A stretch of DNA of 5,682 bases. It comes from an uncultured Eubacteriales bacterium. Its GTDB lineage: Bacteria; Bacillota; Clostridia; Lachnospirales; Anaerotignaceae. Made by a program: the position numbers and the translations under genes. Positions within the stretch are counted from its first letter, which is position 1. Each line of letters opens with the position of its first letter. The stretch covers positions 1 through 5,682 of the forward strand of contig CAKTER010000108.1 of assembly GCA_934552695.1 (NCBI GenBank). The letters are read 5' to 3'. Of the stretch, positions 1 to 5,682 are shown one piece after another. Below the pieces are notes generated by a model. The model had not been told where the DNA came from. It searched no databases and was given only the letters and a program-made list of their open reading frames with translations.

Positions 1-945
1 AAGGGCCGGGGCCCCGTGGCCACGGCGCTGGTGCAGACCGGGACCCTTAAGGTGGGGGATCCCGTGGTGGTAGGCCGGGTTTATGGGAAAGTCCGGGCTA
101 TGATGGACGACAAGGGCCGCCGGGTGCGGACCGCCGGGCCCTCTCAGCCTGTGGAAATTTTGGGCTTAAACGATGTGCCGGTGGGCGGCGACGTGTTTTA
201 TGTGGCCGAAAGCGAAAAGCAGGCCCGGACGCTGGCGGAAGCCATGACCGCCAAGAGCCGGAACGAGATGATTAAAAACTCTATGCAAAAGGTTTCGCTG
301 GACGATCTGTTCTCGCAGATTAAGGCCGGGGAAATGAAAGAGCTGAATATTGTTATCAAGGCCGACGTGCAGGGCAGCGTAGAGGCCGTCCGGCAGAGCT
401 TGGAAAAGCTAAGCAACGACGAGGTCCGGGTGCGGATTATCCACGGCGGCGTGGGTGCCATTACCGAATCGGACGTAATGCTGGCTTCGGCCTCCAATGC
501 CATTATCATTGGCTTTAACGTCCGGTGCGAATCGGTGGCCAAGGGCATTGCCGAGGCCGAAAAGGTAGACGTTCGTCTGTATCGCGTGATTTATCAGGCC
601 ATTGACGATGTGAAGGCGGCTATGACCGGGATGCTGGATCCCATTTATGAAGAGCAGGTACAGGGCCATGCCGAAGTCCGCATGACGTTTAAGGCCAGCG
701 GCGTGGGTGTGATTGCGGGTAGCTTTGTGACCGACGGACACATTACCCGGAGCTGCAAGGCCCGCTTAAAGCGGGGCGACGAGGTACTGTACGATGGCGA
801 TATCGATTCCTTAAAGCGGTTTAAGGATGACGTAAAGGAAGTCCGGGAAGGCTATGAGTGCGGTATCGTTTTGAAGAAGTTCAACGATATCCAGGAGGGC
901 GACGTCATCGAGGCCTATCTGATGGTGGAAGTCCCCCGGAAATAA
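1..945 (+). CDS. infB: Translation initiation factor IF-2, C-terminal part (5' end outside window)
   Basis: This is the GTPase that brings initiator fMet-tRNA to the 30S subunit and promotes 70S joining. The frame is open from base 1, so 314 C-terminal residues are visible and the GTP-binding domain lies upstream of the window. Residues 1 to about 85 are the beta-barrel that follows the G domain, opening with KGRGPVAT and [11 protein letters not shown] linker helix follows ([12 protein letters not shown]). Domain C1 carries [10 protein letters not shown] (from residue 120) and [10 protein letters not shown] (150-159). Domain C2, which binds fMet-tRNA, carries VTDGHITR (243-250), [12 protein letters not shown] and GYECGI. 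The protein ends in the usual acidic [16 protein letters not shown], with TAA at 943-945. The GTG at 16 is an internal valine codon, not a start. rbfA follows after 37 nt, the usual arrangement. Family identity is certain; only the 5' extent is unknown. Confidence 0.98.
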   Translation, partial: KGRGPVATALVQTGTLKVGDPVVVGRVYGKVRAMMDDKGRRVRTAGPSQPVEILGLNDVPVGGDVFYVAESEKQARTLAEAMTAKSRNEMIKNSMQKVSLDDLFSQIKAGEMKELNIVIKADVQGSVEAVRQSLEKLSNDEVRVRIIHGGVGAITESDVMLASASNAIIIGFNVRCESVAKGIAEAEKVDVRLYRVIYQAIDDVKAAMTGMLDPIYEEQVQGHAEVRMTFKASGVGVIAGSFVTDGHITRSCKARLKRGDEVLYDGDIDSLKRFKDDVKEVREGYECGIVLKKFNDIQEGDVIEAYLMVEVPRK

Positions 946-948
946 AGA

Positions 949-961
949 GGCGCTTTGCGCC
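949..961 (+). other. Short GC hairpin in the infB-rbfA gap
   Basis: GGCGC (949-953) and GCGCC (957-961) form a perfect 5-bp stem with a TTT loop, starting 4 nt after the infB stop. No T-run follows, so it does not look like an intrinsic terminator, and rbfA has its own SD just downstream. It could be a minor mRNA stability or processing element, or chance in GC-rich DNA. The pairing is seen; no function is claimed. Confidence 0.3.
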
Positions 962-982
962 CGATAGGCGGAAGGTGAGAAT

Positions 983-1387
983 ATGAAGAACAGAAACCGA
1001 ATGACCCGGATTAACGACGAGGTGCAGCGGGAGCTGGCCGAGATTTTGCAAAGCCAGGTAAAGGATCCCCGGCTGCCCTCCCTGGTTAGCGTCCTGCGGG
1101 CCGAGGTCACCCAGGATTTGAAATATTGCAAGGCCTATGTCTCGGTGCTGGGGGGCCCGGAGGAAAAGGAAAAGGCCATGGAGGCCCTGAAAGCGGCCAG
1201 CGGGTATATTCGCCACCTGCTGGCCGAGCGGGTGAACCTGCGCCTAACGCCCCAGTTGATTTGGAAGCTGGATGATTCGGTGGAGTATTCTGCCAAAATC
1301 AACCAAATGCTAAACGAGATTAAACAACAGGAGGCCGCTTGGGCCGAAGAACATCCGGAAACCGCACAGGCGGAGGCCGAAGAATGA
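983..1387 (+). CDS. rbfA: 30S ribosome-binding factor A
   Basis: This is a cytoplasmic KH-fold factor that binds the immature 30S subunit, near the 5'-terminal helix of 16S rRNA, during late maturation and cold adaptation. The 134 residues show the family pattern. An N-terminal helix with RINDEVQRELAEIL is followed by VKDPRL and VSVLRAEVTQDLKYCKAYVSVLG (strand region, about residues 27-57). Next come the KH helix-kink-helix around ALKAASGYIRHLLAERVNLR (about 68-88) and LDDSVEYSAKINQML near residue 100. The last 20 or so residues are a Glu/Ala-rich tail (ending AQAEAEE), beyond the conserved core and probably disordered. The ATG at 983 is preceded by GAAGGTGA (971-978), a usable SD. The stop codon TGA (1385-1387) overlaps the nrnA start as ATGA, so translation is probably coupled. 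Confidence 0.97.
   Translation: MKNRNRMTRINDEVQRELAEILQSQVKDPRLPSLVSVLRAEVTQDLKYCKAYVSVLGGPEEKEKAMEALKAASGYIRHLLAERVNLRLTPQLIWKLDDSVEYSAKINQMLNEIKQQEAAWAEEHPETAQAEAEE
1372..1376 (+). promoter_or_regulatory. SD that sets the nrnA start
   Basis: GGAGG lies inside the rbfA coding sequence, 7 nt before the ATG at 1384. It supports that ATG over an in-frame TTG at 1339, which also has an SD-like AGGAGG (1329-1334) but only 4 nt of spacing. Starting at 1384 gives the normal family N-terminus and the usual ATGA coupling with rbfA. Confidence 0.7.
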
Positions 1388-2340
1388 AGGCGGCCTTTGC
1401 CCGGCAGGTGTGGGATTGGGTGGAGGCGAGCCAAACCATTGGCATTTCGGGGCATACCGGCCCGGACGGCGACGCCATCGGCTCCTCCTGCGCTCTGGCA
1501 TTGGCCCTGCGTGGGCTGGGAAAGGACGTATACCTGTTGGCCGAGCCCTGCACGGCGGTGCTGCACGAAATCCCCGGCTGGGAGACCGCCGGGGAAACGG
1601 CCCCGGCCTGCGACCTGTTTTTTGCGCTGGACTGCGGCGACGCCGGCCGGCTGGGGATTGCCCGGCCTGTGTTTGAAGCGGCAAGCCGCAGGGTATGCAT
1701 CGACCATCACCGCAGCAACAGCGGGTTTGCCGACCTCAGCTATATCGATCCGGAGGCGTCCTCTACCAGCGAGTTGGTGGGGGACTTACTAACCGAGTGG
1801 GGGCTTCCCCTGACCCGGGAGGTGGCGGCGGCCCTGTATATCGGAATGCTCCACGATACCGGCGGATTCCGGCATAGCTGTACCCACCCCTCCACCCTGC
1901 GGCTGGCGGCCCGGTGCATGGAGGCCGGGATTCCGTTTACCGAAATTCAGGAGCGGCAAATGTACAACCAAACCTATCCCCAGCTGAAGCTGCTGGGCTT
2001 GGCGCTGGAAAAAGCCCAGCTGTTGTGCGGCGGCCGGCTGTTATGGTCGGCGGTGACGCAGGAGGAAATGCAGGAGCAGGGCGGCGACAGCAAGGATTTA
2101 GACCGGGTGGTAGGCACCTTAAAAAATGTGTTTGGCGTCCGGTTGGCATTGTTCTTTTACGAAAAAGCCGCTGGCGAGGTCAAGGCCAGCCTGCGTTCCG
2201 ACGGCACGGTGGATGTGAGCGTGCTGGCGCAGCGCCGGGGCGGCGGCGGGCATATCCGGGCGGCGGGGTGTACCCTGCGGGGCACCATGGAGCAGGCCGT
2301 TGCCACGTTTTTGCCCGAGGCAGTAAAAAGTTTGGAGTAA
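1384..2340 (+). CDS. nrnA: DHH/DHHA1 phosphoesterase, NrnA-type oligoribonuclease / pAp phosphatase
   Basis: This is a predicted cytoplasmic, metal-dependent (usually Mn2+) phosphoesterase. Characterised NrnA proteins degrade 2-5-nt nanoRNAs, and several also dephosphorylate 3'-phosphoadenosine 5'-phosphate. The 318 residues match the family's usual length. The DHH-domain metal ligands are visible in order: H24, D28 and D30 in HTGPDGDAIGS; D83 in FFALDCGD; D107-H108-H109 in CIDHHRS; and D158 in MLHDTGGF. A linker leads to the C-terminal DHHA1 domain with its substrate-binding GGGGH (286-290) followed by IRAAG. No active-site residue is missing. Placement between rbfA and truB is common in clostridia. 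With PNPase encoded downstream it makes biochemical sense, since PNPase leaves short oligonucleotides for NrnA to finish. The family and active site are clear. The balance of nanoRNase and pAp activity cannot be read from sequence. truB starts 3 nt downstream. Confidence 0.93.
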   Translation: MKAAFARQVWDWVEASQTIGISGHTGPDGDAIGSSCALALALRGLGKDVYLLAEPCTAVLHEIPGWETAGETAPACDLFFALDCGDAGRLGIARPVFEAASRRVCIDHHRSNSGFADLSYIDPEASSTSELVGDLLTEWGLPLTREVAAALYIGMLHDTGGFRHSCTHPSTLRLAARCMEAGIPFTEIQERQMYNQTYPQLKLLGLALEKAQLLCGGRLLWSAVTQEEMQEQGGDSKDLDRVVGTLKNVFGVRLALFFYEKAAGEVKASLRSDGTVDVSVLAQRRGGGGHIRAAGCTLRGTMEQAVATFLPEAVKSLE

Positions 2341-2343
2341 GCC

Positions 2344-3231
2344 ATGGACGGGGTTTTTAACATTTATAAACAGACGGGGTTTACCTCTCACGATGTGGTG
2401 GCGGTGGTACGCAAAACCGTCCACATGAAAAAGGTGGGCCACGGCGGGACGCTGGACCCGGCGGCGGAAGGGGTTTTGCCCGTATGCCTGGGCCGGGCCA
2501 CCAAGCTGACCGATTACATTATGGAAGGCACAAAAACCTACCGGGCGGAGCTGACCCTGGGGGTGACCACTGATACCCAGGACGCCACGGGGCAGGTGCT
2601 AACCGAACAGCCGGTGGATGTGAGCCGGGAGGCTTTGGAGGCCGCCGTAAGGGGCTTTATTGGCGAGATTGAGCAGGTTCCGCCCATGTATTCGGCCCGC
2701 AAGGTCAACGGGAAAAAGCTGTACGACCTGGCCCGTTCCGGCAAAGAAGTGGAGCGAGAAGCCCGAACAATTACCATTTTTGATATAAAAGTGGAGGATT
2801 ATACCTGCCCCAAGGCCACTTTATTGGTGACCTGTGGAAAAGGCACTTACATCCGAACCCTTTGCGCCGATTTGGGCGAAGCCTTGGGCTGCGGCGGGCA
2901 TATGTCGGCCCTGACCCGGACGGCCGTGGGCCGGTTTACGCTGGAAAACGCCGTAACGCTGGAGGAGCTGAAGGCCCTGGCAGCAGAGGACCGGGCGGAA
3001 GAGGCCCTGCTGAGCCTGGAAGAAGCGCTGGCGGATTACGGCAAGGTCACCGTGCGGGCCAAGTACGAAAAGCTGCTGCGGAACGGGGCCGAGCTGGAGT
3101 ATGACCGGTTTGCCCGCTGGGAGGGGAATACAGCGCCCGGGGCGCTGGTGACGGGGTACACGGCCACCGGCGAGCTGATGGGGCTGTACCGGGTCACCGA
3201 AAAAACGGTGAAGCCCGTGCGTATGTTGTAA
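2344..3231 (+). CDS. truB: tRNA pseudouridine(55) synthase TruB
   Basis: TruB isomerises U55 in the T-loop of nearly all elongator tRNAs to pseudouridine and also helps tRNA folding. The 295-residue protein has the full family series. GVFNIYKQTGFTSHDVV is at residues 3-19, then VGHGGTLDPAAEGVLPVCLG with the catalytic aspartate D38. KTYRAELTLG follows with the active-site tyrosine Y66, then DTQDATG, PPMYSARKVNGKKLYDLAR (from 113) and CGKGTYIRTLCADLG (from 164). A C-terminal region with a PUA-like role in tRNA binding completes it. The ATG at 2344 has GGAG (2334-2337) 6 nt upstream, overlapping the end of nrnA. The 3-nt gap to nrnA and 12-nt gap to ribF place it firmly in the operon. No truncation or missing motif is seen. 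Confidence 0.98.
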   Translation: MDGVFNIYKQTGFTSHDVVAVVRKTVHMKKVGHGGTLDPAAEGVLPVCLGRATKLTDYIMEGTKTYRAELTLGVTTDTQDATGQVLTEQPVDVSREALEAAVRGFIGEIEQVPPMYSARKVNGKKLYDLARSGKEVEREARTITIFDIKVEDYTCPKATLLVTCGKGTYIRTLCADLGEALGCGGHMSALTRTAVGRFTLENAVTLEELKALAAEDRAEEALLSLEEALADYGKVTVRAKYEKLLRNGAELEYDRFARWEGNTAPGALVTGYTATGELMGLYRVTEKTVKPVRML

Positions 3232-3243
3232 CAGGAGAAAAAC

Positions 3244-4194
3244 ATGAAGCATATTACCGATAATTGTTTCCGGGCACAGCGTCCCACGGCGGTGACCATC
3301 GGAAATTTCGACGGCTTGCACCAGGGGCACCGAGCCCTTATCCATACGATGGCGCAGGAGGCCGAAGCCCTTGGGCTGGAGAAAACGGTGCTGACCTTTT
3401 CGCCTCATCCGGTGTTTTTGTTCCACCAGCATGAAATCTCGTATTTGATTTTAAGCCCCCGGGAAAAGGCCCACATGATGGAGCAGCTGGGAGTGGAGCT
3501 GTATGTGGAGCAGCCCTTTGACCGGGAGTTTGCCGCTCAAACACCCGAGGAGTTCGTGGATCGCCTATTGGTGGATCGCCTGAACGCCAAGGTGGTGGTG
3601 GTAGGCGAAAACTACCGGTTTGGCCGGAAGCAAAGCGGCAACGCTGCTATTTTAAAGGAGCTATGCCAAGAACGGGGCATCCAAATGATTGCTGTCCCTG
3701 CCGTAACCTATGAGGGGGAGCGGGTGAGCAGCACTCGGGTACGGGAGGCTTTAAAAGAAAGCAATTTGGAGCTGGCCAACCGGCTGTTGGGCAGTCCCTA
3801 TTTTATTTTGGGAAACGTGGCCGAGGGCAAGCGGCTGGGCCGTACCATCGGCTTCCCTACGGTGAACATCTGGGCCGATCCGGTAAAGCTGTTCCCCCGC
3901 AATGGGGTTTACGCCACCCGGACCCTGTACGACGGCAAGATGTATTCCGGCGTGACCAACGTTGGCCTGAATCCCACGGTCCATGGCACGGCTAAAATCG
4001 TGGAAACCTATTTGTTCGACTTCCAAAAAATGATTTATGGCGAGGAGCTTTTAACCTACTTTTTTGATTTTATCCGGCCGGAGCAAAAGTTCCCCTCGGT
4101 GGAGGCCCTGCAAAGCATGATTCGCCAAAACGCACAGGATGCGGCGGATTATTTTGCCAGCCCCCGGTTTGATTTTTGGCGGGAACACTATTAA
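3244..4194 (+). CDS. ribF: Bifunctional riboflavin kinase / FAD synthetase
   Basis: This cytoplasmic enzyme phosphorylates riboflavin to FMN with ATP and then adenylylates FMN to FAD. The N-terminal FMN adenylyltransferase domain has the HxGH-type nucleotidyltransferase motif GNFDGLHQGH (20-29), TFSPHP, VVVGENYRFGRKQSGN, and SSTRVR at its C-terminal end. The flavokinase domain begins near residue 183 and has GNVAEGKRLGRTIGFPTVN, where T206 and N208 correspond to the Mg/ATP-binding PTxN. It continues with NGVYA, GVTNVGLNPTV and the catalytic glutamate E254 in ETYLFDF. The 316 residues match the usual bifunctional length, so both activities should be intact. The start has AGGAG (3233-3237) with 6-nt spacing. 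Its link to the translation genes is positional habit across bacteria rather than shared pathway. No FMN riboswitch precedes it, so expression probably follows the operon. Confidence 0.98.
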   Translation: MKHITDNCFRAQRPTAVTIGNFDGLHQGHRALIHTMAQEAEALGLEKTVLTFSPHPVFLFHQHEISYLILSPREKAHMMEQLGVELYVEQPFDREFAAQTPEEFVDRLLVDRLNAKVVVVGENYRFGRKQSGNAAILKELCQERGIQMIAVPAVTYEGERVSSTRVREALKESNLELANRLLGSPYFILGNVAEGKRLGRTIGFPTVNIWADPVKLFPRNGVYATRTLYDGKMYSGVTNVGLNPTVHGTAKIVETYLFDFQKMIYGEELLTYFFDFIRPEQKFPSVEALQSMIRQNAQDAADYFASPRFDFWREHY

Positions 4195-4199
4195 AAGGC

Positions 4200-4228
4200 T
4201 TGCATATTCGGCCCGGATGTGCTACACT
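4200..4228 (+). promoter_or_regulatory. Predicted sigma-70/SigA promoter for rpsO
   Basis: TTGCAT (4200-4205) and TACACT (4223-4228) are separated by exactly 17 nt. A TG at 4220-4221 gives an extended -10 (TGC then TACACT). The -35 starts 6 nt after the ribF stop, and no terminator lies between, so rpsO could receive both operon read-through and its own transcripts. Transcription would start near A4234/G4235, leaving a leader of about 100 nt. Motifs are seen directly; activity is inferred. Confidence 0.72.
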
Positions 4229-4233
4229 TAACT

Positions 4234-4333
4234 AGATTTTGAGCCCGGACTCGGTTGCTGGACACTCCGACCACGGCTTAGTCCCCGGCGAAGATTCCAA
4301 CACACAGTTCTTGTAGAATAAGGAGGAAACAAA
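4234..4333 (+). promoter_or_regulatory. Structured rpsO 5' leader, candidate S15 autoregulatory RNA
   Basis: An irregular hairpin spans 4240-4280. The outer stem pairs TGAGCC (4240-4245) with GGCTTA (4275-4280), including one G-U. GG (4247-4248) pairs with CC (4271-4272), A4249-C4250 are bulged, and TCGG (4251-4254) pairs with CCGA (4267-4270) around a 12-nt loop. GGAC in that loop (4260-4263) can pair with GTCC (4281-4284) just past the hairpin, giving a possible pseudoknot. Downstream, TTCTT (4308-4312) can pair with AAGGA (4320-4324), covering part of the SD AGGAGG (4321-4326). Ribosomal protein S15 is known to repress its own mRNA through structured leaders in several bacterial groups, including a pseudoknot in E. 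coli. Assigning that role here is inference from position and hand folding. Confidence 0.55.
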
Positions 4334-4597
4334 ATGGCTAACATCAACAAACAGGAAATTATTGCTAAGTACGGCCGGACCCCCGAGGACACCGGTTCGC
4401 CCGAAGTACAGATTGCTTTGCTGACTGCCCGGATCAATCTGCTGACCGAGCATTTGAAGAGCAACAAAAAGGACCACCATTCCCGTACCGGTCTGCTGAA
4501 GCTGGTTGGCCAGCGTCGCGGCCTGCTGAACTACCTGAAGGATAAGGATATCGAGAAGTATCGTCAGCTGCTGATCGACCTGAACCTGAGAAAGTAA
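4334..4597 (+). CDS. rpsO: 30S ribosomal protein S15 (uS15)
   Basis: This is a primary 16S rRNA-binding protein that recognises the three-way junction of helices 20-22 in the central domain and starts platform assembly; it also contributes to an intersubunit bridge. The 87 residues fit the family's usual 88-89. Visible signatures are [16 protein letters not shown] (19-34), the rRNA-contacting [14 protein letters not shown] (45-58), [10 protein letters not shown] and the C-terminal [12 protein letters not shown]. The start has a near-consensus SD, AGGAGG (4321-4326), with 7-nt spacing. Compared with its neighbours, its arginine codons shift partly from CGG to CGT/CGC, as expected for a highly expressed gene. 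It has its own predicted promoter and leader upstream and a terminator-like hairpin downstream, so it is probably expressed partly independently of the infB-ribF operon. Confidence 0.99.
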   Translation: MANINKQEIIAKYGRTPEDTGSPEVQIALLTARINLLTEHLKSNKKDHHSRTGLLKLVGQRRGLLNYLKDKDIEKYRQLLIDLNLRK

Positions 4598-4607
4598 GGC
4601 TTTTTTG

Positions 4608-4640
4608 CAAAGGAGAGGGTATTCCTCTCCTTTGTTCTTA
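4608..4640 (+). terminator. Intrinsic terminator after rpsO
   Basis: CAAAGGAGAGG (4608-4618) pairs perfectly with CCTCTCCTTTG (4624-4634), an 11-bp stem with a 5-nt loop GTATT. The U-rich tract TTCTT (4635-4639) follows. The stem begins 10 nt after the rpsO stop. The U-tract is short and interrupted, so termination may be partial and allow some read-through into pnp. There is no T-run on the other side for minus-strand use; the TTTTTT at 4601-4606 lies before the stem on the + strand. Confidence 0.8.
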
Positions 4641-4670
4641 TGTCACCCATTCCCTGCGCACTATAGGTTA

Positions 4671-4713
4671 TCAGCTTTGCTCACAGGCTTATAGCCCCTG
4701 CGGCCGAAGCTGA
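4671..4713 (+). promoter_or_regulatory. Two-part stem-loop in the pnp leader
   Basis: TCAGCTT (4671-4677) pairs perfectly with AAGCTGA (4707-4713). Inside it, CA-GGCT (4684-4689) pairs with AGCC...TG (4693-4696 and 4699-4700), leaving a TAT loop and a 2-nt CC bulge. No T-run follows, so it is not a terminator. In E. coli, PNPase represses its own mRNA after RNase III cuts a leader hairpin. An analogous role here is a guess from position. I see no convincing promoter in the remaining 4640-4754 sequence; TTCTTA-18-CACTAT (4635-4664) is weak. Confidence 0.45.
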
Positions 4714-4740
4714 GGATCTATGGTGCGTTATCCCAACACA

Positions 4741-4746
4741 AAGGAG
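4741..4746 (+). promoter_or_regulatory. pnp ribosome binding site
   Basis: AAGGAG lies 8 nt before the ATG at 4755 and decides the pnp start; no other ATG in that frame fits the family N-terminus. The site sits in the 8-nt loop between CACA (4737-4740) and TGTG (4749-4752), which could form a weak 4-bp stem that presents rather than hides the SD. Confidence 0.8.
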
Positions 4747-4754
4747 AGTGTGCT

Positions 4755-5682
4755 ATGTACCGCACCTATGAAATGGAATTGGCCGGACGCCCCCTGCGGG
4801 TGGAGATTGGCCGGGTTGCCGAGCAGGCTAACGGCGCTGCTTTGGTGTATTATGGCGATACCTGCGTTTTGGCTACCGCCACTGCCTCGGAGAAGCCCCG
4901 GGACGGCATCGACTTTTTCCCGCTGAGCGTGGACTACGAGGAAAGAATGTATGCCGTGGGCAAGATTCCCGGCGGGTTTTTAAAGCGGGAAGGCCGTCCT
5001 TCCGAAAAGGCCGTGCTGACCTCCCGTTGCATTGACCGGCCCATCCGTCCCCTGTTCCCCAAGGACTACCGGAACGACGTGGCTGTGGTGGCTACCGTGC
5101 TTTCCACCGACCAGGACAATTCCCCCGAGCTGACCGCCATGCTGCGGGCCTACAGTGCCTTGGCTATTTCCGATATTCCCTTCTACTACAACCTGGGCGC
5201 TTCCGTGATTGGCTATGTGGATGGCCAGCTGGTGGTAAACCCTGTGGCCGCTCAGCGGGCCGAAAGCCGGTTGAACGTGACGGTGGTTTCCCACAAGGAT
5301 AAGGTTATGATGATTGAAGCCGGCGCCGACCAGATTCCCGACGATTTGATGATGGACGCCATTCGGCTGGCCTTTGATGTAAACCGCACCTTTATTGCTT
5401 TCTTGGACGATATTGTGGCCAAGGAAGGCAAGGCCAAGGCCCAGTACGAGGAGCGTACCGTTCCCGCCGACGTTTATCAGCTGATTTCCGAATATATCAC
5501 CGGCCCCCGGATGGAGGAGGCTGTGTTCTCCGAAAAGAAGCAGGATCGGGATGTGGCCATCCGTGCCATTACCGACGAAGTGGAGGAGAAGCTGACCGAG
5601 CAGGTACAGGCTTTGATTGGGGAAGAAGGCAACGCCCGGGCTATGATTGGCGAGGCCATTTATAAGTTCCAGAAGATGACCG
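4755..5682 (+). CDS. pnp: Polyribonucleotide nucleotidyltransferase (PNPase), N-terminal part (3' end outside window)
   Basis: PNPase is a trimeric 3'-5' exoribonuclease that uses phosphate to release nucleoside diphosphates from RNA and can run in reverse to add tails. The frame is open to the right edge, giving 309 residues of a protein usually near 700. The first RNase PH domain is clear: [22 protein letters not shown], then [31 protein letters not shown], and [13 protein letters not shown] leading to [10 protein letters not shown]. The RNA-gripping FFRR loop of the E. coli enzyme appears here as FLKR (75-78). The domain continues through [15 protein letters not shown] and [10 protein letters not shown] to [19 protein letters not shown]. 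The all-alpha linker domain begins around residue 210-240. The catalytic second RNase PH domain and the KH and S1 domains must lie beyond the window. It sits downstream of rpsO, as in most bacteria, separated by a terminator-like hairpin and a structured leader. Confidence 0.98.
   Translation, partial: MYRTYEMELAGRPLRVEIGRVAEQANGAALVYYGDTCVLATATASEKPRDGIDFFPLSVDYEERMYAVGKIPGGFLKREGRPSEKAVLTSRCIDRPIRPLFPKDYRNDVAVVATVLSTDQDNSPELTAMLRAYSALAISDIPFYYNLGASVIGYVDGQLVVNPVAAQRAESRLNVTVVSHKDKVMMIEAGADQIPDDLMMDAIRLAFDVNRTFIAFLDDIVAKEGKAKAQYEERTVPADVYQLISEYITGPRMEEAVFSEKKQDRDVAIRAITDEVEEKLTEQVQALIGEEGNARAMIGEAIYKFQKMT

Noticed and set aside
1135..1710. Minus-strand open frame of 191 residues opposite rbfA/nrnA
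   Set aside because: It is antisense to two motif-complete genes and shows no family features; treated as a shadow.
3232..3243. FMN riboswitch or other leader before ribF
   Set aside because: The gap from truB is only 12 nt and holds just the SD, which leaves no room for a riboswitch.
2821..3432. Minus-strand open frame of 203 residues opposite truB/ribF
   Set aside because: It lies antisense to two certain genes in GC-rich DNA, shows no recognisable motif, and its composition (rich in His, Gln, Arg, Pro) is typical of a reverse-strand shadow.
3556..3581. 11-bp direct repeat GTGGATCGCCT (15-nt period) in ribF, encoding VDRLLVDRLN
   Set aside because: It is in frame and lies in a helix of normal family length, so it looks like coincidental repeated codons rather than an insertion or functional repeat.
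4601..4606. TTTTTT run right after the rpsO stop, as the tail of a first terminator
   Set aside because: No adequate GC stem lies directly upstream; only a 3-bp CCT/AGG pairing is possible. The real hairpin is downstream.
4720..4926. Plus-strand 68-codon frame beginning 35 nt before pnp
   Set aside because: It overlaps pnp out of frame, lacks a convincing SD and has no recognisable motif. The pnp frame there is motif-rich.
1..5682. Mobile element, defence island or novel multi-gene system
   Set aside because: Every gene belongs to a well-known housekeeping family in its conserved order. No transposase, integrase, long repeats, CRISPR-like spacing, tRNA or compositional break was seen.

Overview
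The window is GC-rich chromosomal DNA carrying the conserved translation/RNA-metabolism cluster infB-rbfA-nrnA-truB-ribF-rpsO-pnp. All seven genes lie on the + strand. The order, the strong AGGAGG-type Shine-Dalgarno (SD) sites, the DHH-family nrnA between rbfA and truB, and the protein sequences suggest a Firmicute. Heavy use of CGG for arginine and GC-rich codons point to a high-GC clostridial lineage, perhaps Oscillospiraceae-like. That lineage call is inference; the gene identities are much firmer.

Layout. Positions 1-945 hold the 3' part of infB (IF2), which enters from the left edge. A 37-nt gap leads to rbfA (983-1387). rbfA overlaps nrnA (1384-2340) by an ATGA junction. truB (2344-3231) follows after 3 nt and ribF (3244-4194) after 12 nt. 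This tight packing, without terminators or evident promoters, indicates one transcription unit from infB to ribF. Just after ribF there is a good sigma-70-type promoter with an extended -10 (4200-4228). It is followed by a roughly 100-nt foldable leader and rpsO (4334-4597). A strong hairpin with a U-rich tail follows rpsO (4608-4640). A second foldable leader (4671-4713) precedes pnp (4755 onward), which runs off the right edge.

Functionally the genes cover translation initiation (IF2), 30S maturation (RbfA, uS15), tRNA modification (TruB), RNA turnover (PNPase, and NrnA finishing off the short oligonucleotides), and FMN/FAD synthesis (RibF, a habitual member of this cluster).

I found no mobile element, CRISPR array, tRNA, rRNA or defence-like gene, and no sign of an undescribed protein system. 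The only places that merit a second look are the two intergenic leaders flanking rpsO. The rpsO leader has an irregular hairpin whose loop can pair with the bases just after it (a possible pseudoknot), plus a possible SD-masking pairing. The pnp leader has a separate two-part stem-loop. All RNA folds were worked out by hand and have not been energy-tested or compared across species.
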